A DNA stretch of 64,000 bases. Origin: Brevundimonas vesicularis NBRC 12165 (GTDB taxonomy: Bacteria; Pseudomonadota; Alphaproteobacteria; Caulobacterales; Caulobacteraceae). The notes under the pieces were generated by a model. The model had not been told where the DNA came from and ran no database searches. It saw only the letters and a list, made by a program, of their open reading frames with translations. Each line of letters starts with the position of its first letter. The first letter of the stretch is position 1. The stretch covers positions 62,001 through 126,000 of the forward strand of contig NZ_BCWM01000007.1 of NCBI RefSeq assembly GCF_001592205.1, given 5' to 3'. The position numbers and the translations under genes are program-made. Below, one piece after another: positions 35,169 through 43,126 of this stretch.

Positions 35169-35187
35169 GCGAATGATTATTATTTTT
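35169..35187 (-). promoter_or_regulatory. Fur-box-like operator before the heme receptor
   Basis: On the minus strand AAAAATAATAATCATTCGC matches 14 of 19 positions of the classical Fur box GATAATGATAATCATTATC. It overlaps the stop of the fecR gene and lies 77 bases upstream of the receptor start. It would make the receptor operon iron-repressed in addition to its sigma factor control. Confidence 0.5.
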
Positions 35188-36121
35188 ATCTGGGTTGAAC
35201 GACAATCAGGGCGCCCAGTCGTTCGATCGTGAAAGCCGCCGCCTGTGCCAGACGTTGCACGGCCTGTCCCGACTCCGTTGTGCGGCCGAACAGCGTAACC
35301 GGCTGGCGCGCCAGATCGCCGTCGCGAATCCAGGTCCGGGTCCCGTTCCAGCGATCCAGCGCCGCCAGCACCGCCGTCAGAGGCTGGTTCACGAAGACCA
35401 GTTGTCCCTCGCGCCAGGCGAATTCCGAGGGATCGAAGGGCGCCGCGGCCCTGAACCCTCGCCGGCGGAAATTCGTCGCCTGTCCGGCCGTCAGCCGCCC
35501 AGGGCGGCCGCCGATAACCAGGTCGACCGATCCGGACGCGACCCCCAGCCGCGCCATTCCATTCAGGACGCGCAGACCGAAGGCGGCTTCACCCCTGACA
35601 TGAACGGCCCCGCCGAGCGCCGCGACCACGAGCGGCGCCGGCCGGCCGGCCCTCGTCTGAACCCACGCCTCACCCTCCAGCAGACGCAGTCGATGTCGAT
35701 CCGCCCCCCGCTCCACGCCCAGGGCGCTGGCGGTCGAGAGCGTCACCCGAACCCCGTCCTTGACGGCTATCGTCGCTGTCTCGCCTGCGCCGGTCCTGTA
35801 GTCCGAAAAGGGATGAGGCCCCAGCGCCAGCCGTCCGGCGCCCGCCAGCATCAACACGCCCCCGCCGACACCCGCCATGCCTGCGAGAAAGGCCCGGCGA
35901 TCAGGCTCGACGCCGGCTTCGACAAGAGCCGGCAGATGGGCCGACGCGCCCCACAGACGCTGGATCCGCGCATAGGCGGCGGCGTGGGACGGATCGGCCG
36001 CCCGCCAGGTTTCGAAGGCCGGGCGCGCCGCCTCGTCCTTGGGCGAGGCGTGCAGGCGCACGAACCATTCGGTCGCCGCCTCCATGGCGGGCGTCAGTCC
36101 GGTGATGTGACGGTCTTTCAA
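35186..36121 (-). CDS. FecR-family anti-sigma regulator
   Basis: A 311-residue protein with an N-terminal cytoplasmic DUF4880-type segment (AATEWFVRLHASP, FETWRAADPSHAAAYARIQ), one membrane helix (about 80-102), the periplasmic FecR domain (about 108-200, YRTGAGETATIAVKDGVRV) and a C-terminal STN-like region (LTAVLAALDRWNG). It relays occupancy of the receptor signalling domain to the ECF factor. It lies between the sigma factor and receptor genes. Confidence 0.92.
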   Translation of the reverse strand: MKDRHITGLTPAMEAATEWFVRLHASPKDEAARPAFETWRAADPSHAAAYARIQRLWGASAHLPALVEAGVEPDRRAFLAGMAGVGGGVLMLAGAGRLALGPHPFSDYRTGAGETATIAVKDGVRVTLSTASALGVERGADRHRLRLLEGEAWVQTRAGRPAPLVVAALGGAVHVRGEAAFGLRVLNGMARLGVASGSVDLVIGGRPGRLTAGQATNFRRRGFRAAAPFDPSEFAWREGQLVFVNQPLTAVLAALDRWNGTRTWIRDGDLARQPVTLFGRTTESGQAVQRLAQAAAFTIERLGALIVVQPR

Positions 36122-36184
36122 GACGTCTCCCCGACGGCGGCAGTCACGGCCTTCATAGGGTCAGACGGATGCCCCCGCCGATCG

Positions 36185-36715
36185 TCAGGTTTCAGCGTCG
36201 AAATCGGCGTGCGTCGCTAACTGGAGCGCCAGAAGGGCGCGGACCATGTGCTGATGCACGGTCTGGCGCGACAACCCCAGTCGACGACCGATGTCGGCGT
36301 AACTCAGCCCCTCCACACGCGCGAGACGAAACACCTCGCGAGGCCTGGCCGGCATGGCGGCCATGATGCGGTTCATGCGATGCAAATCGTCGCGCGTGAT
36401 GACCGCCGCCTCGGGCGTCGGCGCCGGATCCGCCGCCTGAAGCAACACAGCCTCTTCGACCTCGACGAGGGGTCGCGCCGCCGCACGACGGCGATGATCG
36501 ATGATCAAGTTTCGGGCGATGCGGAAAAGATAGGCCTGGAGATTGCGGATCGGCGGCGGATTCGCCGCTTCCGCCGCCACCGCAGCGCGCAGCCAACTGT
36601 CCTGAACCACATCCTCAGCATCATGAAGGCTCCGCAAACGTCCACGCACCATCCGAAGCAACTGCCGATCGGCGGTTTCCACATCACGGCGAGGGTGCAG
36701 GCGACGAAGAGACAT
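36185..36715 (-). CDS. ECF sigma factor, FecI type
   Basis: The 176-residue protein has region 2 (DAEDVVQDSWLRAA, LQAYLFRIARNLIIDHRRR) and region 4 (FRLARVEGLSYADIGRRLGL, SRQTVHQHMVRAL) of FecI-type factors. It is followed by FecR and a receptor with an N-terminal signalling domain, the standard cell-surface signalling set. Start 36715 is preferred because GGGGATG precedes it at good spacing; ATGs at 36724 and 36751 are alternatives. Confidence 0.9.
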   Translation of the reverse strand: MSLRRLHPRRDVETADRQLLRMVRGRLRSLHDAEDVVQDSWLRAAVAAEAANPPPIRNLQAYLFRIARNLIIDHRRRAAARPLVEVEEAVLLQAADPAPTPEAAVITRDDLHRMNRIMAAMPARPREVFRLARVEGLSYADIGRRLGLSRQTVHQHMVRALLALQLATHADFDAET

Positions 36716-37465
36716 GTTGGACATCCCCAATGGGCGACGCCTATACGACATGCAATTCACTCGCAACAACCCAATCGCAACTGCACGACCCAATCCAACG
36801 GGAAGGCTCGTTCAGCTCTTCGCTCTCCGGAGGCGTCATCGTATTTCGACGTCGTCAGCGCGGAGCGTTCGAATCGGCGGCTTGGTTTCGTGAATACGGC
36901 CTGGACACAAAACCCTCTGCCCGCCCCCGCGCGAGAGTGTCCGCGAAGCGATTTGACATGTCGCCGATACTGGGACCTTCGATCGCACGAACATCTACAG
37001 CCGGCTGTGATCGATCGCGGCGGAAACCTTGTCGCTCGCCAACAGGGTTGCGACGGCTGCCCTCAAACACGACGGTGGCGCAACGAAAAGCGTCAACCGC
37101 CCCGCCCGCAAAGACGGCCACGACTGTGCTGGCGAACGCGCCGGTCGGATCCGAACTGGCGCAATCTCGTAACAATAGCTGGACTTCTTCTGCCTCTCAT
37201 CGGCCTGCCACTGGTCGCTGGCGACACCATCGGAGCCGCAGGCGTCGCAGGCGGGTCGCGCGCCACGCCGTCCGATCGGTCGAGCTTGGAAACGACCGGG
37301 CGACCCTGACATTGGCGAAGGGTCTGAAAGTCCCCGTCAGCCGCCGTTATGATTGGGCGTTGCCGCCGCTGTGCCCCGATCACGCCCCGACTGTGGACCG
37401 TCTGTGCAGGACGTCGGGTCCTGCGCGAGCGCGGGCTGGCTGGCGGAGGACCGGTCTACCCGTCG
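36716..37465. other. Long intergenic region upstream of the sigma factor
   Basis: These 750 bases hold no gene that I can support. Frames on both strands are arginine-rich shadows with no motifs or ribosome binding sites. One plus-strand frame has a single hydrophobic stretch (LLLPLIGLPLVAG near 37190), which may be debris. The sigma factor promoter should lie in the first 100 bases. Confidence 0.5.
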
Positions 37466-37816
37466 TCAGGGAAAGCGAGTTCTGGCGGCTGCCACCGCCG
37501 TGACCGCGTCCCGGAGAGCGTCAGTCGCTTCAGACAGGGCGTAGTCGACGGGCAGGGTCGTGCCGACCACGGCCTCCGGGTCTCCTGAGGTCCAGGCGCT
37601 GTTCCTTGCGATCCCTATGCCCCCGGAGGCTTCCGCGCCTGTGAGACCGCCCGAAACGATCGTCTCCACAGTTGAAGTCTGGCGGGATACGGCACCGAAG
37701 GCCGAAAGATTAGGCGCGTAGCCCGCCCACAGGCGGGCGATCCGAACCCCCTTCTCTTCATCGCTCAGGTCGGGGTTGGCGCACACATCGCCCGCGCGCG
37801 CGCCAAAGGCTTCCAT
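37466..37816 (-). pseudogene. Unrecognised gene fragment, probably 5'-truncated
   Basis: The minus-strand frame from about 37900 to the stop at 37466 reads like real protein (ELAVCRARSLAEAAEAFGAK, GYAPNLSAFGAVSRQTSTVE, TLPVDYALSEATDALRDAV), but an in-frame TAG lies about 100 bases upstream and the only start is an internal ATG at 37816. I do not recognise the family. It could be the 3' part of a broken gene. Confidence 0.35.
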
Positions 37817-38307
37817 TTTCGCGCCGAAGGCTTCGGCGGCCTCGGCAAGCGACCGAGCCCGGCAGACCGCGAGCTCGTCGTGGATAGGGATCGGAAGGGT
37901 GTTCCGGGCTCGCCTCCGCTAATGGATACGATCTTTGGAAAGGTCGACGTCACGACGGGCTTCCTGTCGGACCTCACCTTTGTCGGCGCTCGGGACGGAG
38001 GCCGTAGGACACCTAACCCGAACGTCCTGATGAAGCACGGTTGGGCGCTCAAGACGCTAACCTGGAGGGAGTCGATCTCGGTGATGAACACCGCTTTCGG
38101 CCACCCAGAACAGTATCCTCTCCTATTCGATCTACAGCATTTCGCACGACCGATCCTTTTTAAGTGTCCGGCGGACTCCGACAAGGAGACAGGGGCAGCC
38201 GAGCCCATCTCGGCGTCTGACAATCTCCTGATCCGTTGTCCTTGCAGGCGGACGATTTCGGATGCGATCTCGTCGATGCGCGCGTGGACCGGCGACGGCG
38301 CCGTCAT
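37765..38307 (-). CDS. Hypothetical gene coupled to the CoA-transferase, possibly broken
   Basis: The ATG at 38307 overlaps the CoA-transferase stop (ATGA), suggesting a once translated downstream gene. The first 50 residues are plausible (MTAPSPVHARIDEIASEIV, RLSDAEMGSAAPVSLSESAG), but the remainder is cysteine-, arginine- and serine-rich with no motif, and its 3' end overlaps the fragment at 37466 in another frame. A short functional N-terminal part or a frameshifted pseudogene are both possible. Confidence 0.3.
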   Translation of the reverse strand: MTAPSPVHARIDEIASEIVRLQGQRIRRLSDAEMGSAAPVSLSESAGHLKRIGRAKCCRSNRRGYCSGWPKAVFITEIDSLQVSVLSAQPCFIRTFGLGVLRPPSRAPTKVRSDRKPVVTSTFPKIVSISGGEPGTPFRSLSTTSSRSAGLGRLPRPPKPSARKWKPLARARAMCAPTPT

Positions 38308-39758
38308 CCTGAAACCGCCATCGACCCTGTGGCCACATACCGCGCGTGCCAGGACAGGGCTTCGTTCAGGAGCATTGGGGTCTGAAGTCCGTATGAGCCT
38401 GCCAGCGCTCGCTGGTGATAGTCGGCCAGCATCGGCCGATAGACCGGATGTGCGCAGGTCTCGATGACGACCTTGGCCCGCTGTTTGGGCAACAGGCCCC
38501 GCAGATCGGCGAGGCCCTGTTCGGTGACGATGACCTGGACGTCCTGGTTGATGTGATCGACGTGCGAGGCGCAGGGCACGATGGTCGAGATCGCCTCGGC
38601 CTTGGCCGTCGAGGCGCTCATGAAGATCGAGATATAGGCGTTGCGGGCGAAGTCGCCCGAGCCGCCGATGCCGTTCTGGATGCGTGAACCCATGATGTGT
38701 GTCGAGTTGACGTTGCCGTAGATGTCGGCCTCGATCATGCCGTTCATGGCGATGACGCCCAGGCGGCGGATGATCTCGGGGTGGTTGCTGATCTCCTGGG
38801 ACCGCAGGATGATCCGGTCACGGTATTCACCCATGCGCCGGTTGACGCTCTCGCTGAGGTCGGGACTGAGGCTGAGCGCCGTGGATGAGGCGAGGCGCAG
38901 CTTGCCGCTGTCCATCAGCGCCATCATCCCGTCCTGGATCACCTCGGTATAGGCGGTCAAATTGTCGAACGGCGCGTCGATCAGGCCCGCAAGGACCGCG
39001 TTGGCGGTGTTGCCCACGCCGGACTGCAGTGGCAGCAGCGACGGCGGCAGGCGACCTTTCCTGACCTCATGTTCGAGAAATTCCAGCAGGTGGCCGGCGA
39101 TGGCGACGATCCTGTCGGGGTCGCAGCGGAAGCAGGGTTCCCCGAGACGGTCGCCGGGATGGATCAGGGGGATGGGCACACGGTTCGGCGGCAGGGCGGC
39201 GCCGTAATAGATGTCGTGCATGCCCAGCAGTTCGGGGTTCTGCCAGCGGTTGATCTCAAGGATCACCTGGCCGGCCCGGTCCAGCCAGGTCTTGTTGTTG
39301 CCGACCGAGGAGGCTGGGATCAGTGACCCGTCCTCGCAGATGCCCGTGACCTGGATGATCGCCGTGTCGAGCGGTCCGAGGATGCCTTGCCAGGCGGCGG
39401 GCGCCACCTGGCTGAGGTGCATGTCGAAATACTCCATCTGGCCGCGATTGATCTTGTCGCGGCAGGTGGGGTCGGAATTGTAGGGCAGTCGGAACTCGAT
39501 CCCGTCGGCCTTGGCCAGGGCGCCGTCCAGCTCCGGCCCCGTCGAGGCTCCCGTCCAGATGCGCAGTTTGAACGGCCGCCCCGCCAAATGCTCGGCTTCG
39601 ATCCGGGCGGCGAGCGCCAACGGCACGGCGGTCGGATAGCCGGACGCGGTAAAGCCGCTGAGGCCCACCGTCGTGTTCGGCGCGATGAGCAGGGCCGCAT
39701 CCTCGGCCGACATGACCTTCGCGCGATGGCCGACGCTGCGGATCCGTGTGTCGTTCAT
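38304..39758 (-). CDS. Acetyl-CoA hydrolase/CoA-transferase family enzyme
   Basis: The 484-residue protein is a full-length member of the acetyl-CoA hydrolase/transferase family (succinyl-CoA:acetate or propionyl-CoA:succinate CoA-transferases). The putative catalytic glutamate is E272 in TAYTEVIQDGMMALMDSGK, and the oxyanion/CoA loops include PLQSGVGNTANAV and HIMGSRIQNGIGGSGDFARN. It transfers CoA between short acids, which helps acetate handling when respiration is limited. It lies downstream of the UspA gene on the same strand with a 72-base gap. Confidence 0.88.
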   Translation of the reverse strand: MNDTRIRSVGHRAKVMSAEDAALLIAPNTTVGLSGFTASGYPTAVPLALAARIEAEHLAGRPFKLRIWTGASTGPELDGALAKADGIEFRLPYNSDPTCRDKINRGQMEYFDMHLSQVAPAAWQGILGPLDTAIIQVTGICEDGSLIPASSVGNNKTWLDRAGQVILEINRWQNPELLGMHDIYYGAALPPNRVPIPLIHPGDRLGEPCFRCDPDRIVAIAGHLLEFLEHEVRKGRLPPSLLPLQSGVGNTANAVLAGLIDAPFDNLTAYTEVIQDGMMALMDSGKLRLASSTALSLSPDLSESVNRRMGEYRDRIILRSQEISNHPEIIRRLGVIAMNGMIEADIYGNVNSTHIMGSRIQNGIGGSGDFARNAYISIFMSASTAKAEAISTIVPCASHVDHINQDVQVIVTEQGLADLRGLLPKQRAKVVIETCAHPVYRPMLADYHQRALAGSYGLQTPMLLNEALSWHARYVATGSMAVSG

Positions 39759-39830
39759 GGGTTAAGGCTTGGTCCAATCGATCAAGCGCATAGGCGAGCT
39801 GAGCGTCCGCCGGAGAGAAGGCGCTCCAGG

Positions 39831-40664
39831 TCAATGGCTCAGCAACAGGCAGACAGGCGACCGTTCCAGCAGGCCGTGGGTCACGCCGCCCATCACCCAT
39901 TCGCGCAGTCGGGCATGGCCGTAGCCGCCGGCGACGATCAACCCGGCCCCACGGTCCTCGGCGAACGCGATGATCTGGTCTGACCTCGGGCCGCCGTCGC
40001 CCTGCACGGTCTGAGCGCTGGCGACGATGCCGTGGCGACCGAGGAAGATGGCAACATCAGAAACCCGGTCACGGGCGTCTTCAGCCTGTTCCGCCGTACA
40101 AACCTCGATGACGTGGACGATCGACGAGGCGCCCAGAAGCGGCAAGGCCGCCGCGACGGCTCTCTGGGCTTCGCGACAGTCTTTCCAGGCGATCACGGCG
40201 GGCGTCCCCACGGGACCGATGGCGATCGCAGGCGGCACGATCAGGACCGGGCGGCCCGCGGCCATCAGCACCTCCGCCGGATCAGGCGACCGCGCCGGGC
40301 GCCGTGTCGGGTCGCAACGACCGAGGATCACGAGATCGGCGGCTCTCAGGGCCTGAACCACGAGATCGGAAGGGTAGCCGACGTCACCACGCCATTCGGC
40401 CTGATCGGCGGTCTCGCCGACCACATCCCAGAATAGCGCCCGAGCCCGGCCGACGTCCGTCTCGGCCATATCCCGGAACAGGCCCAGCATTTCGCCCAGC
40501 ATGGCCCCGCCGGCATAGGGATCGATCTGAGGGACATGGGGCAGGCTGGCGGCCATGCCGATCAGATGTGACTGGAAAAGCCCGGCGATCTCGCCAGCCA
40601 AGGCGATCCGCCTGCGGGCCTCTGGGCCTTCATCGGTATAGACCAGCAGACTGGCGAAGCGCAT
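39831..40664 (-). CDS. Tandem universal stress protein
   Basis: A 277-residue protein with two UspA domains (about 1-145 and 150-277). The second keeps a nucleotide-binding pattern GGYGHARLREWVMGGVT followed by SPVCLLLSH; the first is less conserved (LVILGRCDP, AAGRPVLIVPP). Tandem Usp proteins are commonly induced under low oxygen by FNR-type regulators. It starts 52 bases from a perfect FNR-type box that also faces the cytochrome c gene. Confidence 0.88.
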   Translation of the reverse strand: MRFASLLVYTDEGPEARRRIALAGEIAGLFQSHLIGMAASLPHVPQIDPYAGGAMLGEMLGLFRDMAETDVGRARALFWDVVGETADQAEWRGDVGYPSDLVVQALRAADLVILGRCDPTRRPARSPDPAEVLMAAGRPVLIVPPAIAIGPVGTPAVIAWKDCREAQRAVAAALPLLGASSIVHVIEVCTAEQAEDARDRVSDVAIFLGRHGIVASAQTVQGDGGPRSDQIIAFAEDRGAGLIVAGGYGHARLREWVMGGVTHGLLERSPVCLLLSH

Positions 40665-40715
40665 GGCGACATATCCTGTTCACCGCGATCTAACCACCGC
40701 GCCCTGTCGGGTGCC

Positions 40716-40729
40716 TTGATCAGGATCAA
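40716..40729. promoter_or_regulatory. Perfect FNR/FixK-type binding site
   Basis: TTGAT-CAGG-ATCAA is an exact match to the FNR/FixK consensus TTGAT-N4-ATCAA. It lies in the 116-base gap between the divergent UspA and cytochrome c starts, and the FNR-type regulator is encoded 540 bases away. Confidence 0.8.
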
Positions 40730-40780
40730 CGATCTCATCGCGCGGAGATGGGAGGGCTGGCGCCCGCCAGGAGCCCGCCC

Positions 40781-41161
40781 ATGAAACGCCTCGTCCTATT
40801 CGCCGCCCTTGTGGCTCTGGGTGGATGCAAGAGCCTTGATGTCGAGGCTCCGGACAGGCGCGCCGACGGCGACCAGATCGGCCTTTTCGGAGACGCCTTG
40901 GCGACGGCGCGGGGCGCCGCCTACGCACAAGCCAAATGCGCCGGTTGTCACTCTGTCGGCCGGACCGGCGCCAGCCCCAATGAGGCGGCCCCCCGGCTGC
41001 GAGCGTTAAGCCTTTCGTATCCGATCGAAGACCTCGCCGAGGCCTTCGCCGAGGGTATCGACACCGCCCACCCGGCGATGCCCGAATTCGTCATGTCCTC
41101 GCGCGAAAACGCCGATCTGATCGCCTACCTGAAAAGTATCCAGTCATCGGCGAGTCCGTAA
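40781..41161 (+). CDS. Small cytochrome c lipoprotein
   Basis: A 126-residue protein with a lipoprotein signal (LVALGGCKS), one heme c site (KCAGCHSVG) and a methionine ligand in PAMPEFVMS. The start at 40781 is preceded by GGAG and gives the signal peptide. It is probably membrane-anchored in the periplasm and acts as an electron carrier. Its promoter region holds the perfect FNR box at 40716. Confidence 0.85.
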   Translation: MKRLVLFAALVALGGCKSLDVEAPDRRADGDQIGLFGDALATARGAAYAQAKCAGCHSVGRTGASPNEAAPRLRALSLSYPIEDLAEAFAEGIDTAHPAMPEFVMSSRENADLIAYLKSIQSSASP

Positions 41162-41266
41162 ACGCGAGGCGACGTCAAGATTTCAGGCGGCGAGCCAGTC
41201 CGTGCGCATTCGATGCAGATGAATAAACAGACTCGGTAATCGGGCGGGACGGGCGCATGCTGGGTC

Positions 41267-42028
41267 ATGGTCGTCGCCACAAATCTTCAGCTTGCGCCGC
41301 GATCACATCCGCCGCCTGGATGTATCGATCGGTCAAAGCGCAACGACTGCAACAGTTGCGGCGCGCGCGCCCTGACCGTCTGCGGGGCTGTGGACGCGTC
41401 CGATCTCGAGCGCCTTAGCGACATGGCGGAGGTCGTCTCCCTGAAAAGAGGCGCCGTCCTGACCCGGGAGGGCGACCCGGCTCCCCATGTGTTCAGCATC
41501 TCTTCGGGTTCGCTGAGGGTCTACAAACTTCTCCCGGATGGTCGCCGCCAGATCACCGGCTTCCTGTTTGCAGGCGATTTCCTCGGTCTGGCCATCGCCG
41601 ACAACTATGTGTTCTCGGCCGAAGCGATGGAACCCTCGACCGTCTGCCGGTTCCGCAAAGGTCCGTTTCGCGCCCTCGTCGAGCAGTCACCGCCGCTTGA
41701 ACATAGGCTTCTTCGTCGCACGACGCACGAACTGGCGGCGGCTCAGGACCAGATGCTTTTGTTGGGGCGCAAGACCGCGATCGAGCGGATGGCGTCCTTC
41801 CTGCTCGATCTGCCGGGCCACGACCCGGCGCGCCCCAGTGCGCCCGGTCATGTGCGACTGCCCATGAAGCGTGCGGAGATCGCCGACTATCTGGGCCTGA
41901 CCATCGAGACGGTCAGCCGGGTCCTGACCCGAATGAAGTTGCACGGGCTGATCTCGACACCGTCGCCAAGCCACCTCGTCGTCGAGCGCCCCGACAGATT
42001 GCGCCAGTACGCCCTCGGCGAGGTCTGA
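41267..42028 (+). CDS. FNR-type oxygen-sensing Crp/Fnr regulator (FnrN/FixK-like)
   Basis: The 253-residue regulator has an N-terminal cysteine cluster C19, C28, C31, C39 plus C127, in line with the C-X2-C-X7-C and distal cysteine that hold the [4Fe-4S] cluster of alphaproteobacterial FnrN. A cyclic nucleotide-type fold (about 45-160) and a helix-turn-helix (about 195-235) follow. The recognition helix has ETVSRVLTRM, with the E-x-x-S-R residues that read TTGAT half sites. It should activate genes when oxygen falls. Three matching sites lie nearby. Confidence 0.9.
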   Translation: MVVATNLQLAPRSHPPPGCIDRSKRNDCNSCGARALTVCGAVDASDLERLSDMAEVVSLKRGAVLTREGDPAPHVFSISSGSLRVYKLLPDGRRQITGFLFAGDFLGLAIADNYVFSAEAMEPSTVCRFRKGPFRALVEQSPPLEHRLLRRTTHELAAAQDQMLLLGRKTAIERMASFLLDLPGHDPARPSAPGHVRLPMKRAEIADYLGLTIETVSRVLTRMKLHGLISTPSPSHLVVERPDRLRQYALGEV

Positions 42029-42035
42029 TCCCGCA

Positions 42036-42049
42036 TTGCGCCAGATCAA
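42036..42049. promoter_or_regulatory. Degenerate FNR-type site before the flavin-barrel gene
   Basis: TTGCG-CCAG-ATCAA matches 8 of 10 fixed positions of TTGAT-N4-ATCAA, with a perfect right half. It lies 51 bases before the ATG at 42100, a normal distance for activation. Confidence 0.5.
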
Positions 42050-42099
42050 GGCAGCGGTCTGCGGAGCCTGTATTTGCAAGGTCACAGGAGCCCTTCATC

Positions 42100-42648
42100 A
42101 TGCCCGCGACCGATCCCTACCCACCGATCCACGGCCAGGCCGTTGAGACGATCGTGAGCCTGCTGGCGCACGAGCGGCTGATGAGCATCGGCGTCAATCG
42201 ACCGGACGGCTGGCCACAGGTGACGACCGTCGGCTACATCAACGACGGCTTGGACCTGTATTTCGTGACGAGCCGCGAGAGCCAGAAGCTGGCCAACATC
42301 CAGGAAGACCACCGCGTCTCAGTCTCGATTCATTCCGACATGGACGTCGTCGGGGCCGTCGGCATATCGATGGCGGCCCGTGCGACGGAGGTTACGGACC
42401 CGATTGAGATCGAGCGACTGAACCGGATCATGCGCGAGCGGTGGCCGAGCATCAGCGTCTACTGCCCAGCGACCAGTTCGGTCGCGATCATCCACCTAGA
42501 GCCCGAGCGGATCTGCGTGATCAGCGCCGCGTCCGGACGCAGCAAGACCGAGTGCTTCTCTCTGGTTGACGCCGCCGATACGCCGACGTCTGGCGTCGTG
42601 CGTGGGCCAGGCCCCGGCGCGGTCAGCGCCGAGGCCCGTCTGTTCTGA
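42100..42648 (+). CDS. Pyridoxamine 5'-phosphate oxidase-family flavin-binding protein
   Basis: This 182-residue protein has a split-barrel FMN-binding fold: ETIVSLLAHERLMSIGVNRP, then PQVTTVGYINDGLDLYFVTS and SQKLANIQEDHRVSVSIH. The set matches general pyridoxamine 5'-phosphate oxidase-related proteins rather than true PdxH. Members of this type are often part of oxygen-limited regulons. The substrate is unknown; FMN or F420/heme binding are possible. Confidence 0.8.
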   Translation: MPATDPYPPIHGQAVETIVSLLAHERLMSIGVNRPDGWPQVTTVGYINDGLDLYFVTSRESQKLANIQEDHRVSVSIHSDMDVVGAVGISMAARATEVTDPIEIERLNRIMRERWPSISVYCPATSSVAIIHLEPERICVISAASGRSKTECFSLVDAADTPTSGVVRGPGPGAVSAEARLF

Positions 42649-42650
42649 TC

Positions 42651-42968
42651 TCAGGACTGTGAAAGGCGCATCAATCCAAACGTCACCGCCAAGGCGACGA
42701 CCAGGCTGAGGACGAAGCTGGACCCGAGGTTGGTGGCGACGGGGTGATCCCGCACCGTGGCCGACAGATGTTCGCGGGCGTTTGCGGCTGAGGTCTCGGC
42801 TTCGTCTCGCAGACGATCAGCCGCCCGTGAGATGGCGTTGGTCGATCGCGCGACGGCGTCTGTCGCGTCGGCGCCGGTCTTCTTCGCCGCGTCCTTCAGG
42901 TGGTCGGAGGCTTCGTCGGCGAAGGCGTGCAGGTCGTGGCTGAGGGTCTTCAGGGCGGTGTGCGTCAT
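42651..42968 (-). CDS. DUF883/ElaB-like membrane-anchored stress protein
   Basis: A 105-residue protein with a long amphipathic helix rich in alanine, aspartate and lysine (FADEASDHLKDAAKKTGADA) and a C-terminal membrane anchor (SSFVLSLVVALAVTFGLM). Length and layout fit DUF883/ElaB/YqjD-type proteins. The start at 42968 is preceded by GGAG; the longer upstream frame crosses the divergent promoter. An FNR-like site is 55-68 bases upstream. Confidence 0.7.
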   Translation of the reverse strand: MTHTALKTLSHDLHAFADEASDHLKDAAKKTGADATDAVARSTNAISRAADRLRDEAETSAANAREHLSATVRDHPVATNLGSSFVLSLVVALAVTFGLMRLSQS

Positions 42969-43022
42969 GGCAGGCTCCTTTGGATGACGCGCGCATCCAA
43001 CAGCATCCAGCATCGCCAGTCG

Positions 43023-43036
43023 GTGATCTGGATCAA
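43023..43036. promoter_or_regulatory. FNR-type site between DUF883 and the kinase-alternative oxidase operon
   Basis: GTGAT-CTGG-ATCAA matches 9 of 10 fixed positions of the FNR consensus. It lies between the divergent starts at 42968 and 43127 and could control both units. Confidence 0.6.
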
Positions 43037-43126
43037 CGCCTGCGTCTCCCGCTGGCTCTAGGGTCTGGATACCGCGACGAGATCGGGCCCGCCGGGCTTG
43101 TCTCGTCGGCGTTTCTGGAGAGGCCC

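Noticed and set aside
37880-38467. A 195-codon plus-strand frame opposite the CoA-transferase end
   Set aside because: No ribosome binding site or motif, and its second half is antisense to conserved CoA-transferase sequence.
39770-39788. Possible fourth FNR site before the CoA-transferase gene
   Set aside because: Only one TTGAT half site is present; the second half does not match at the correct spacing.
40716-40729. Reading the palindrome as a terminator for the UspA or cytochrome gene
   Set aside because: It is between divergent starts, has a short stem and no T-run, and matches the FNR consensus exactly.
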